A stretch of 64,000 nt of DNA, taken from positions 42,477,655 through 42,541,654 of the forward strand of contig CM037792.1 of assembly GCA_021229015.1 (NCBI GenBank). The letters are read 5' to 3'. Below, one piece after another: positions 23,565-34,638 of the stretch. Under the pieces are notes generated by a model. It was not told where the DNA came from. It searched no databases and saw only the letters and a program-made list of their open reading frames with translations. This DNA comes from Solen grandis. Its lineage: Eukaryota > Mollusca > Bivalvia > Adapedonta > Solenidae. The stretch's first letter is position 1. Each line of letters starts with the position of its first letter. Both the position numbers and the translations under genes were made by a program.

Positions 23565-23826
23565 TCAGTGTCTGCCATGGGAGTAGGAGGTCATGGACCA
23601 TAACATATCATTGTCATAAAAAAATAGAACTGGTATAGCTCCCTTGCTTTGGGCTCAGCATATATGGATAGTTGAAGGACTGGTTGGCCCGGTGTCGGGA
23701 TAAAGTGACTGGGTGGGGTATCATGCCACATGTCTACAGCGCAATACTGCAGTGTGGCAAGTAGATGTTGCCTTCGAATGACTGAAATACTGTTGATGGG
23801 ATGTTTAACACAATAAACAAACGAAC
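23565..23826 (+). repeat. SINE-B copy
   Basis: Head with GGGAGTAGGAGGTCATGG, body AACTGGTATAGCTCCCTTGC, GGGGTATCATGCCACATGTC, and tail GACTGAAATACTGTTGATGG ... CAATAAACAAACGAAC. Confidence 0.65.
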
Positions 23827-24499
23827 ATAGCCTTACATCACAACATGAAGTGTGAGGTAAAAATCCTGCCCGTTACATCCTGTTGGTTATCTCTTGGTTT
23901 ACGAAAAAAATCAGTACCTTCATATTGTTGATCCAACGGGGTATTCGTCACCCTTAGTGTTAGCTTTAGGTTGTCTTACTACTAAATATGTACTTGTAGG
24001 AATTAATAACGGGCTCAAATTCCATCAACAATACCTAGCGCCAAGAAATACGGGCAAATTTCATTATTTTTTTCCCCAAGAAAATACCCTAAATTCTTCA
24101 TTTCTTTACAAATATTGTTAGTTAAGAAGGAAATAATTCATGTTATCTTAATCATTGATTGACTTTTTCTGAAAAAAGGAATGGTGGAATACATTTTTAC
24201 CTGATATAAAAATGAAAAAGTACTCGGCGATAAGAATTTTGATGGAGTTCAAGCAACACTTCAAAATCAACACAAATTCTATACCATGTACAAATTTCTG
24301 CCTGTATTAACGTATGCCTTGCAAAATGGCTGCCAAAAAGTGTCTAAACAGTGTCTATGACATCACATGGGAACTATATATATTTAAGTATGACTATTAT
24401 ACCGTATAGCATTTCCCTATATAGACTGTGTTGACCACTTATTTAAGAAAACATATATTTATAAACCGGTTGGGGACAAAAGGTTTACGCACGTCCTTC

Positions 24500-24975
24500 T
24501 GTCTATCCGTCCGTCCCACTTTCGTGTCCGTTCCATAACTTGGACATTTATGGATGGATTTCAATAAAACTTAACAGAATTATTCCTCATTACCGCGCGC
24601 ATCAACCATATGCACTTTTGAAAGGTCAAGGTCACAGGAGTTGTTAGAAATTTTCTTTGATGTTCATAGGCTTCATTTTCGTGTCCGCTATATAACTTCC
24701 ATATCTCTATGTTTAGATTTTCATAAAAATGTACAGAAGTGTTTGTTATGACACAAAGATGTAAGATGTGCCAGGTGCATCAACCATATGCACGCTTGAA
24801 AGGTCAAGGTCACGGGAATTATTAGAAGTTGTCTTCTTAATTTTCAAGTCCGCTCTCTTAACTTCATATCTATGTTTGGATTTTCATGAAACTTTACAAA
24901 AGTGTTTGTCATAACAGGAAAGGTGTGTCGCGCGCATCAACCATATGCACGCTTGAAAGGTCAGTGCAGTTCGGG
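24500..24975 (+). repeat. Three tandem ~165-bp units with DR0-type nuclear-receptor half sites
   Basis: Each unit has TTTCATAAAA-like text, CATCAACCATATGCAC, then TTGAAAGGTCA. In units 1 and 2 this reads AGGTCAAGGTCA (24623-24634 and 24801-24812); unit 3 is cut after the first half site. Non-coding. Confidence 0.75.
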
Positions 24976-25342
24976 GATCATAAATCATTTCCATTATTTT
25001 CTTGTTTCTATCTGGCACATATTCTTCATGTTTTTTTTTCACCTGTAGGGAATCATAACAGTATAGCTTGCTATACTGACAAAGCCTTGTTGATAGTCAT
25101 AAGTTTGAAGATACAAATTTACGAGACACCAAACCGCCCTGAAAATGAATACCAGTGTAACCAATGAAAAACTGTACAAGTTCATATGAAACTTGCTTTC
25201 AAAAGTTATTTTTGTCCAACAACCATTAACAAACTTTCAGGGCTGGATATGCCTGTTTTATTTACATTTCTTGTCGAGCTGATTATAAAATACGTTCTTG
25301 TCATGGTCTCATAATTGTGGACAAGGTCAAACTTTTTTTTAA

Positions 25343-25489
25343 CCCTTTCCCTCATAGAGGACACCATGAAAAGACCTATGCGAACAGCATAAAACCAGAT
25401 CAGCCTGCAGGCTGATCAGGTTTTATGCTGTTCGCTGCTCCTCAGTGGTCTGGAAATGAGGACTTTATAATTAAATTTGGTAAGGTTTA
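25343..25489 (-). mobile_element. TTAA MITE, copy 5, truncated
   Basis: One end is intact (TTAA at 25339-25342, then CCCTTTCCCTCATAGAGG) with the central hairpin shortened. The match stops at about 25489, where GC-richer DNA begins. Confidence 0.8.
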
Positions 25490-27870
25490 CTAGCACGTAG
25501 CCAGTTACCGTTTGGCCTGATAAGTTCCTGACGTACTTTATAACACATTCGCCCGGTCGCCTGTCGATCGCATGCCAACTGCCGGGTGATTTTTGACATC
25601 GTACGGAGTACGGAACTCATTATAACTCGCACTTCATAATCAGTTCCAACATAATGCATTTGGATGACAACGTTTCCAAATCGAGAGATTTTTTAAAAAT
25701 TACCCGGGCGCCTGGTCCAATACGATCAAGATTATCCGTTAGTGTACCGCCCGATCGCAGGGCAGTCACCGGACAAGAGCCGGCCGGACCTCGCATGTCC
25801 TGGACGACCTCCCGATGCCCGGGCGGAATGGTAAAGACATCGTCAGTATAAGCCATTTCGATTACAGAACTGTCATCTTCCAATACAAAGGTGTAAACAG
25901 CCTCTATGAATTCAGTTTACGATACACACTTGATCTTCTTTTGAATTGTGTCATCATTTGACTGTAGATGCACTTTATATTACATACTAAGATATGAGAT
26001 TAAAAGTCTTCGAACTTCGAAATCAGATCAAAGTCTGTCGAGCTCCGGTCGTAGTTCGCCGATGCCATGCAGGGGCCATCGTCGAATACCCCCGGCTGAC
26101 TTATTCTGTTTCACTACATGAAATCATGCCGTGGGGAAATAGGCAAGCAAACCGTCGTTATACAGTAGTTAGTGATTAATTTATCGACCAATAAAAACGC
26201 GACTTTTAAATGCAACACTCTCCGGCATGGAGGCTTGAAAGTCATGTAAACAACAAGACTAATTTTGATGCAAAGCATCAAAGACGCCACGCATGTTTTT
26301 GAAGCACGACTTAAATAAAGCAAATCCATACAGAAGAGGTCCAAAAACAACAACTTATATTCTCAATTTAATCAGAAATATTGAACAAAAAAGCACAGAA
26401 AATCCTTTTATTATAGTAACCACATTATGTGATAATGATTTGAGGTGCCATAAATTAACTAATTTATAGAATATTTTAAGACTTAAGCATATAAGCTCAT
26501 CGTCACATAAGCAAAATATATACAATGAATGCAAACATGATGATGGTAATCAGATAAATAGGATATGTTTCAAAATCAAATTACTTTTTTGTGTAAGTGA
26601 GAGTGGCATACAATAGATCAATGAAGATACATTTTACTTATTGCTTTAATTAATTAAATAGTTAGGGTTTGCAAGATGCATGAAATTTCCAGACAGTAAG
26701 CTACTAAGGCGATATTAATGTCAATGTAAAAAAATCATCATCACCAGCAGCGGCAACAACAAGGACAATGTTGACGAAACATTCAGCCAAGATAAGTTTT
26801 ATTTGGTAAGGGATTCAAGTACAAGTCCCGGTATTAACAATCTTCCCGATAGTTATTACATCCCTTAATAACGTAGCGTGACGTAGGAGCATGGAATTAT
26901 TTTTGTATTGATGATATGTATTAAAATAAATTTACCAGCTTTACCACATAAGCTATGTAATGTTCAATTAGATTTACCCATTTCAAGCACTATACATAAT
27001 GGGACCGCAGGTTAGGCCTGGAACCGTAAATTAGACATGTCCGCTACGGCCATATGTATAGTATTTGTGTGTTTTTACACTTTCTACATATGTTGTAATA
27101 TTTATATTTTAACTGCTTTTTCATTGGGTTTCCAAGTTGACGGTTTGTATCTAAATTCTGAATATTTTAAGATCTCAAAACATCTTCATTTTTTCTGAGC
27201 TTTAATCAATCAGGTTACTTGCAAGGTCCGTTAACCAAGTTTTAAAACCCGTTGCCTACAAGTTTAAGGAGAAGTCATCAGATACACATTACATGTGTCC
27301 AGTTTCTTTTTAATAACGATAGAAGACTTGCATATTTTGGATCTTGTAATTCTATTTTCATCAGTTAATGCAAGTAATTGATTCATAAAGTGTTCCACGC
27401 GGTGTCAATAAAAAAAAATACTGCGTCCGGCAGCTGCATAAAAACGGCATTTATGATTGCTTTTAAAAACGTGATGCGACCAATGAAATAGTGTAAGTTG
27501 GCACACCCTATGACGACCTAATTCAAACCGAAATATCCCACGGCCTGTAGATGATCTATTGATCGGCTGTGGGTATTCGACGATGTGCAGTGGCCAGTGC
27601 GGAACTAGTCCGACATTCAGTAATCGACCGGTCTCCTATGGACAGCCGTATCAGTATCTTACATGCTGGCCCGACAGATGCCTTTGAAAAGCCAAGAAAT
27701 TAGTTAAATTTAAAAAAAATCGACTTCTTGCATCCAGACACTGCAATTATCCCGCAAGAAAAAAATAAAGCCGATTGTCGGACGCCTTTATCACGATACG
27801 ATATGTACACCGGAAGATGTACAGGAATCGGGGACGTCTGCCGGGCGCCGAGGTAATTGTGATCATGTTA
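25490..27870. other. GC-richer unexplained block without a supported gene
   Basis: CpG-containing, GC-richer stretches at both ends (about 25490-26140 and 27480-27860) flank AT-rich DNA. CATCGTCGAATACCC at 26083-26097 recurs inverted at about 27576-27590, with weaker similarity for ~60 bp around (GCCGTGGG blocks). An open minus-strand frame at 25620-25883 (start MEDDSSVIEMAYTDDVF) resembles nothing I know. It may be a degraded transposon. Confidence 0.3.
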
Positions 27871-28284
27871 TTACTCAGTGAGTCAGCTGAGGACCTTCAA
27901 TGTCCCTTTTCCGTAAGAGAAGTCCCTTAGGGCGAAATGAACAATAGGATAATTGACGTGGTTGGTGACCTTAACTACCTTTGGATAGTATTTAATTATA
28001 ATGGTCCATTCGACCGTAATGGGTAGAGCTGTAAAAGCAATGTTTTTTAATTGTATAATACAAAAGATTTTGAATTGTCTGTGAACACTTTGTGTCAACA
28101 GTTTGACTCTTTCTTTTCATTAATAATGAATATGACTCTGAAATATGTGTGTGTTTTTATAGATGTTTTTAGGTGTGAAATTGTCATCACTGTCAATGCT
28201 AGTGTGTATAGAGATTAAGGTAGATACGATTGTTTGCTGATTTGGTCTAACGTCCCACCGACAGATAATAATAATACTATTTGG

Positions 28285-28799
28285 TTATTGGATTTAACGT
28301 CCCACCGACAGTATTTCAGTCATTTGGAGACGATGTCTACTTGAGACAGATATAGTGCTGCCACACTGAAGTATCACGCCGTAGACATATGGTATGATAC
28401 CACATCCAGTCACATTATTTCGACACCGGGCCAACCAGTCATGGTAATAGCCTTATATATGCTGAGCACCAAGCAAGGGAAGGGGCCTGCTAGTCGAGAG
28501 GGTAAAGTCGCTGACTTTAACACTCACTCAGCCTGCACCACGTAGGTTCGAGCCCCGACAGGGTCATTCGGATTACCCTTCTTGCTGGCTTGCTGCAGGT
28601 CGGTGGTTCTACCCGGATGCCTCAGTGCATTCGGGGTCTTCCTTATCCTGTAATTAGCTTGACGTCGCTATATATGACTGAAATACTGCCGCAGCGACGG
28701 TAAACTAAAAAAATCAATCAACCACGGCCTGAGATCGAACCTACGACCTCCCGTTTTCGGGGCGGACGCTTTATCCACACGGCAATCGGGACCGTTTCA
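28285..28799 (-). repeat. SINE-B in reverse, interrupted by SINE-A
   Basis: 28285-28475 is the SINE-B body and tail in reverse (TTTAACGTCCCACCGACAG, GTATGATACCACATCCAGTC, GCTGAGCACCAAGCAAGGG). The tRNA-like head lies at 28735-28799 (B-box GGTTCGATCTC on the minus strand). SINE-A lies between them. Confidence 0.6.
28480..28715 (+). repeat. SINE-A, full length, nested
   Basis: Head GGGGCCTGCTAGTCGAGAGG with B-box GGTTCGAGCCC, body GGTTCTACCCGGATGCC and GGGGTCTTCC, tail AAAAAAATCAATCAACCA. It agrees along its length with 15154-15411. Confidence 0.75.
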
Positions 28800-29014
28800 G
28801 GGAGATATCCATTGTTCATAATTTATGTAACATTGCAAGATATAACGTTATGAATTGCAATTGCTGTATTGTTATAACTGTGACACACTCATTAATAATT
28901 TAGAAAAGGTCTTTGTGAGTAAAACGTATGCGCATGGATTTGCGTATGTGTGGGAGAAACCTTATAGTGTTTGCTTTAAGGATTTTTTAATCGCTTTTTT
29001 TTAAGAATATGATA

Positions 29015-29155
29015 TCCAGCTGGCTTGCGGTGGTCGGTGGTTCTACCCGGGTACCTCTGTGTATTCGGGGTCTTCCTCCACCTGTAATTAACTGGACGCC
29101 GCTATATGATTGAAATACTATCGAAGCGACGTTAAACCCCAATACAACAACAACA
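29015..29155 (+). repeat. SINE-A 3' fragment
   Basis: Matches the SINE-A body from GCTGGCTTGCGGTGG to ATTGAAATACTATCG and ends in CAACAACAACA. Confidence 0.65.
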
Positions 29156-29611
29156 ACATAAGAATATGATATATATCATTTTTCTGCACGTTTGGGCAGG
29201 AGAAATTAATGACAAGAGTTATGTTCTGTCATTGTATACAGAAATAAAAGTTTAGCCATTTTTGTAAAAATAGAGCGTATAGGAAATCATTAACGCAGTA
29301 ACGATTGTCTGCTCACAGACTTCATATACAGACAGAGTAGTATGGCAGAAAGGGTGGAAAGGCGTGACAGAATATGTATTGTTTGATAGTGGTGAGATTC
29401 AGGATGAATTTTATTGATTCTGAAATGTAAAAGATATTCTACATTGAAGAGATGATATATTGATATATATTATTAGGAAAGAGCTGGTATGTTTAAATTG
29501 TGTCAATTATTCAAATCCACAGATAAATTCGTATTAAATAGACTTGTGTTAATATTCACTGTGCTATGAAAGCAAGGCATACAACACTTGATTTGATTAA
29601 TAAGCCAAATG

Positions 29612-29755
29612 GACCTCACTTACCGGCCTGTGCAAACACACACACACAAGAAAGTACCGTAAGTACAAATATATATACTTGTACTTACGATATATATTTG
29701 TACTTACGGTACTTTCGTGTGTGTGTGTGTGTGTGTGTGGCCGGTAAGTGAGGTC
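29612..29755. repeat. 144-bp foldback palindrome with CA/TG arms
   Basis: GACCTCACTTACCGGCC at 29612 returns inverted at 29739-29755. Inside, (CA)n pairs with (TG)n and AGTACCGTAAGTACAAATAT pairs with its complement. The arms differ in repeat length only. It is a foldback/MITE-like element. Confidence 0.85.
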
Positions 29756-29834
29756 AATTTTGTACTCTTTACCCACCACTGAGGACGTCCTTACTTGATA
29801 TATTTCGTAGTGGTTTAGCAAAGTTAATGGTAGG

Positions 29835-29899
29835 AATTCGGTTTAGGGTTAGAGTAGGGGTCAGAGTTAGTGTTAAGGGTTAAGGTTAGGGCTAGGGTA
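29835..29899 (+). repeat. Degenerate TTAGGG-like stretch
   Basis: Irregular GGTTAGGG/GGGTTAGAG/GGTTAAGG repeats. Could be an interstitial telomere-like remnant or a simple repeat. Confidence 0.5.
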
Positions 29900-29946
29900 T
29901 GTTATATAAACGAAGAGCATTGTCCTCATTTGAAGGCGCAGGCAAG

Positions 29947-29971
29947 ACTCTCTCTCTCTCTCTCTCTCTCT
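29947..29971 (+). repeat. (TC)n microsatellite
   Basis: About twelve TC units. Confidence 0.95.
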
Positions 29972-30496
29972 GTGATTATATTAAACATATTCATTTTACC
30001 TTTGTTGTATTTATGTGCTTATGGATAAGAAATATGCTCAAGGCTAAAGAAATAAAATATATGTTCTGTTCTTCCTACATCAGGTAGCGAGTGGTTAATA
30101 GGGATAGCCAAGGAAGTTCCATCTTCGGTAACCCATGTGCAGAAAAATCACCAGTAATGATGACTGGAATATGTAATAGACTTACACAGGTTTCAGATAT
30201 AAGCAAACATATAGACAATGCAATGTCATATATTGCAAATGTTGATAAAAAAAAAAGAAGCTATTTAGAGTTATTTTCAACAAGTTTTACGATACACGAT
30301 TTTAATGAATTTTCGGACCATGTATTTTTGTTTTCAGTGTAAAAACATACGGGATACCCCATAGTGTAGATAATGATACTAATATCTTTAAAGGAACTTA
30401 TTAAAAGAAGCAAACTTTTACATTATATTTTAAAACAAAGGGCAATATTTATTTTGAGGTAAAGATAAAAAATAAAAATATTTTCTTTTAAAAAAT

Positions 30497-31190
30497 ATGG
30501 ACCAAAATAAACAAGAATGGTACGATGAAAAAAAAATGCATGAAAAAAACATCGATGCAATAAAACCGGCCGTTATAAGGTATTATTGTGAGGAAAATAT
30601 AAATGTGTTATTTGATGTAAGGAATTATTATAGATATTATTGCAGAGAATGGAAAACAACGTACACAACGTAACAGAATGTTGGGTAAGAAAATGAAAGA
30701 AATAAGGAAAAATAAAACACGTGGTTTCTAGAAACCGTTTATGCGCACCAAAGTTAATCCATTAAGCAATAATATATCAAATGAAACCTTTTACGAACAT
30801 TTGAAATCGGTCAAGTTACAAATATTAAAGAGGAGGATACTAATTCATTCGAAAAAAAAGTTTTTGAATAACTTTGAAAGGCGAAGTAATACCGATGCTA
30901 CGTTTTCAGAATTAGACATACCACTAACAAAAGACGAAATGATATCAGCTACTGAACGACTAGGAAATAATAAGACGTGTTCTACAGACTGCATTATTTA
31001 TAATTACTTTACAGAATGTATTGGTATGATTGATACGTGACTCGAAACCTTCCTTTATTGTGTTTTGAACAAAGGGACATTTCCCAAGTGTTGGTCGACG
31101 GGTATCATTTTACCGTTAGACAAAAAACAGGTGACGCGTTCGATTATTATGAATTTAATAAATGGACAAAGAATAACCAAGTAATTACAT
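30497..31190 (+). pseudogene. LINE retrotransposon fossil (linker and start of reverse transcriptase)
   Basis: Broken plus-strand frames. The 99-residue part from 30741 (LDIPLTKDEMISATERLGNN, then TDCIIYNYF) followed by NKGTFPKCWSTGIILPL at ~31065-31120 matches the opening of a non-LTR reverse transcriptase. Stops and frame changes occur within 700 bp and the catalytic part is missing. Confidence 0.65.
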
Positions 31191-31920
31191 CTTAACTCAA
31201 CTTTATTTAGACAAATCGACAAGTCACATTGTTATTGACCCACATAAATACGGTATACACCAATGCATGCAAACGCAGCTGATCAAACACATATATAAGT
31301 AATACATGTCATTTTACTTGTATATTAATTAAAATGGATATATCCAAATATATCCAAATATATTGTCGTATTTGTTTATATATCTATAAGTGTATGATTA
31401 TCAGATCTGCTAGTCATAGCTTCTTTAATACATTTTCATGTGTCTTATTATGAGAATACATTTACTTATTGCAGGTAATTACATGATTATATCTAAAGAA
31501 ATACTTAGCATGCAAATCTGATTCAACTTGCCCTTGGATGCAGTAAATACATAGTCTGTTTTCTGCATTTTTATTGATATGTCTTCCAGTTTCAATAACC
31601 ATAATTGTGATGAGAGCCCAATCGTTATCTAGGTAAATGTTTTCTTACTGTATTTTTTATTACTTAAGTTAATAAGTTAGTTTTAAAAACAAAACGTTCC
31701 TCTAATTTACATAGATATGCTAATTTATATGAATTGTTAATATATTTTCTTTTTTGTTTAAACTGATCAAACATTTTTTCTTTAACTAAAGGCATACACG
31801 CACAACGCAGTTATTTTCTATACAGACAAAGAAGGAAAATCAAAACTAGCCATGGGAATTTTCCAACACTTTGCATGATTATAGGGAATAACATTAGAAA
31901 CTAATTAATGGGGAAATAAT

Positions 31921-32390
31921 ATGGGTCATCGCCTTTCTTTTTGATTTATCTGCCCCTGAAAGTGAGTTTTTTTGCTCTAATATGTCATTTTCAAGGGCAG
32001 ATAACTTAATATTATGGGCTAGCAACACTTCAAGTAATTATAATTCGATGTTTGGTACTGTATTCTCTGTCACTGTGTAAAAGAATTATATGCAGTAGAA
32101 TTTATACTATAGTTGCATACACGAATATAAAGAAATTTTCTTTTCAATAAAAACGCAGTATGTTTATTTGCTGAACTTGTGTGAAGTATAGTGAAAAATC
32201 TATTGAACAGAATTGTTTTAAGATATGCTTAATGACTGGAAATGAAACAGCAAACAAAAATGTGAAATAAATTAAGGTATTGATGGGCTTGATTTTGAAT
32301 TATCTACCCTTGAAAATGACATATTAGAGAAAAAAACTCACTTTCAGGGGCAGAAAACTAAAAAAAAAGAGTGGTGACCCCCATTTTTCC
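31921..32390. repeat. Inverted repeat pair of ~90 bp
   Basis: 31921-32015 and 32280-32390 are inverted copies (shared GCCCCTGAAAGTGAG and TAATATGTCATTTTCAAGGG) with ~260 bp between. A small non-coding foldback element immediately left of the Polinton. Confidence 0.7.
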
Positions 32391-32510
32391 CTATGTAATA
32401 TTAAATCTATATTTTCGCGATGCAAAAGATTTGAACAAATAAAATCGTCTAGAGTTTCCCCAATTCTATAAGCCCAGGTTTTATTATTAATTGGAATAGA
32501 ATCCATCAAT

Positions 32511-32685
32511 AGTAGTATAGGTATTGAATGTGTCTAGCTCACTGCGGGTCTAACACACTTCAAAACCCAGACGCGCTAATCCGCGCGTCTGGCTTATCAT
32601 GTGTAAACCCCCAAAAAGCAGTCACATTCAATACCTATACTACTATTAGTTAAAAAAAATCAAAAAAATCACACTAATGTAAAAT
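32511..32685 (+). repeat. Polinton left terminal inverted repeat, itself a hairpin
   Basis: It starts AGTAGTATAGGTATTGAATG. The first 22 bases recur inverted at 32623-32644, and CCAGACGCGC (32567-32576) pairs with GCGCGTCTGG (32583-32592) around a 6-nt loop, so 32511-32644 can fold into one 134-nt hairpin with a GC tip. It matches the right repeat with two indels. Confidence 0.96.
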
Positions 32686-33103
32686 TTAAAAAACACATGT
32701 GTAAATTTTTAAAAAAAACAACAGTGAAAAAAAAATAAAAAATTTTATGCTTGCGAACACATAAAGGTTTTCCCAATATCTATTTATAAACTGAAAATCC
32801 AATATTAGGTAAATAACACTTATGGATCGAAAGCAAATAGACAGCGTAGTATGAATAGACTAAATCGATTAACGTTGCCAGGACGTTGTCATAACATACC
32901 TGTAAACATAGAGCGATTAGACTGGTGCGGTCTTTCGTTTCAAATTAACAGTGGTGAGAAGACGTTTTACCTTACCTCTTAACTTCTAAAAAAGGCAAAT
33001 CAAAAGCTAAACCATGTAAGTACTACATTTTATTTAATATTTTGTGTTCTGTTAAGATTAGAATGCAATTGCTTTCTAGAATGTATTTACAATTATATGT
33101 CTA

Positions 33104-33248
33104 CACTGTTAAGTTTCATAACGGTGTTACAGTACTTAAGAGAATAATTTACACCACCACCGTTAAGAAAAATAAAGTATATTAATACCCCGGAAGTTAG
33201 GAAATTATTTAAATTAACACCGTTAAGTTTCATAACGGTGTTACAGTA
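33104..33248 (+). promoter_or_regulatory. Subterminal repeated palindromes
   Basis: A 31-bp unit occurs at 33104-33134 and 33218-33248. Each contains CAC[C/T]GTTA ... TAACGGTG around AGTTTCA; a third half site CACCGTTAAG is at 33159-33168. Position between the terminal repeat and the integrase suggests a protein-binding or replication site (inference). Confidence 0.6.
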
Positions 33249-33376
33249 TATTAATACAGTTTATTATATTCTATTTTCAGGGACAACTTCAAGTAGACTT
33301 ACAAGCACTCACAAATGAAGATTACAACATAACAGATGTACATTTTAAGTGTACTACTATGGTTTTATTAAAAGAT

Positions 33377-34334
33377 TTAAAACTCAGTTATCTGTAATTC
33401 TTGTTCATAAAAACTACCTGTAATGTCTTCATCTTTTAAATCTTTTATTTTATAAGTAACAGGATTTGTATTTAAAACTTCTTCAATTACAAATATTTCT
33501 CTAGTCCAACGAGTAGTATAACCCTTTTCAAATTTACCTTTCTTTTTTGTTATTCTTACTCTATCTCCAACTTTAAATTTAGGTTTCTTAATTTTCTTTT
33601 CTTCTTCTGGATATAAATTTTCATACACTGTTAATGTATTTTCTGATTTACTTGCTTCAACAGGTGTCATTTTAATTGAAGAATGAATTGTATTATTATA
33701 ATCTTTAACTAATTGATCTAATACATCATAATATTTAGTAGTTTCATGAGCAGTAAAATATTTAAACATATGTTGTTTCATAGTTCCTATCCAACGTTCT
33801 ACTACACTAGATTTTTCTTCATTCTCAGTTGAATATAATTTTATGTTATTATCATTTAATAATTCTTTTACTTGTCGATTATAAAATTCAGATCCTTTAT
33901 CTGACCAAATAAAAATTGGTTTTCTTTCTTCAAATAATGTTTTAAATGCTTCACTTACTGTTACTCCTGTTTTATTTTTCAATGGAATTAACCAACCATA
34001 TTTACTAAAAACATCTATAACTGCTAATAAATATTTATAGTGTTTATTTTGTTTTGAATATTGTTGCATATCTACTAAATCAACAGCCCATATTTTATCT
34101 ATTGAATCAACAAAAACACGTCTTTTAGGAAATTTCTTTATAACTCTATGATGTAATTCATCTGCTAATTTATCCCCTTTGGTGAAACCTTTTTCCTATA
34201 AAATTTTTCTTAGATCCACACTCAGAACATTTAGCTTTTAACATTTGTCTATTATTGGTTGTTGTTACTTGTTCTACTGAATTATTTTCAGTATTCTTTT
34301 TACAACGTAAACAATATATTTTTGGGTGATCCAT
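33377..34334 (-). pseudogene. Polinton retroviral-type integrase with N-terminal zinc ribbon (one frameshift)
   Basis: Would cut and join the element ends to host DNA. The start at 34334 opens a Cys4 zinc ribbon (YCLRCKK ... KCSECGSKK). A one-base shift in an A5 run near 34190 moves the reader into the catalytic core. The D-D-E triad is visible: Asp in IWAVDLVDM, Asp in FIWSDKGSEF and Glu in SSVVERWIGTMK, followed by a chromodomain-like C-terminal fold (FKVGDRVRITKKKGKF). The uninterrupted part is 33377-34069 (230 aa). The gene is divergent from the zinc-finger gene at 34367, with 32 bp between start codons. Confidence 0.93.
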
Positions 34335-34366
34335 TTTTAAATAGCTTAAATTTGTTTTCTTAAAAA
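34335..34366. promoter_or_regulatory. 32-bp divergent start region
   Basis: The integrase (minus) and zinc-finger gene (plus) start codons are separated by 32 bp that include AAATTTGTTTTCTTAAAAA, the same leader seen at other genes of the element. Any untranslated leaders must be very short or overlap the opposite gene. Confidence 0.5.
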
Positions 34367-34621
34367 ATGGCAGATCGAAAAGTTTGTACAAAATGTAAAG
34401 AATACAAACTACTAAGTGAATATTATAAACAAACAGGAAGTTTGGTTAAAAAATTAACCAAAAAAAAATTAAAAAAAAAAGAAAAGTATAAAAAAGCGTA
34501 TCAAGAGTTTATTGTTAGAAATCCTGATTATATGAAAAATTATCATATGGCTGCGGAGCATTATGGAACAACTCGGGAACCGCTACAAAGTACAGTGAAA
34601 CACAGTGAAACACCTAATTAA
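34367..34621 (+). CDS. Small zinc-finger/basic protein
   Basis: 84 residues. It begins MADRKVCTKCKEYKLLSEYY, half of a zinc-binding motif (CxxC), followed by a Lys-rich stretch. The second Cys pair expected in such proteins is not seen, perhaps because of a frame change in the A-rich tract near 34460. The C-terminal TTREPLQSTVKHSETPN comes from one of the element's short repeated modules. Likely nucleic-acid binding; function unknown. Confidence 0.6.
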   Translation: MADRKVCTKCKEYKLLSEYYKQTGSLVKKLTKKKLKKKEKYKKAYQEFIVRNPDYMKNYHMAAEHYGTTREPLQSTVKHSETPN

Positions 34622-34638
34622 AATTTATTTCTTTTAAA

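Noticed and set aside
33377..34334. LTR retrotransposon or retrovirus, suggested by the integrase
   Set aside because: No LTRs, gag, reverse transcriptase or primer-binding site adjoin it; it lies just inside the Polinton end.
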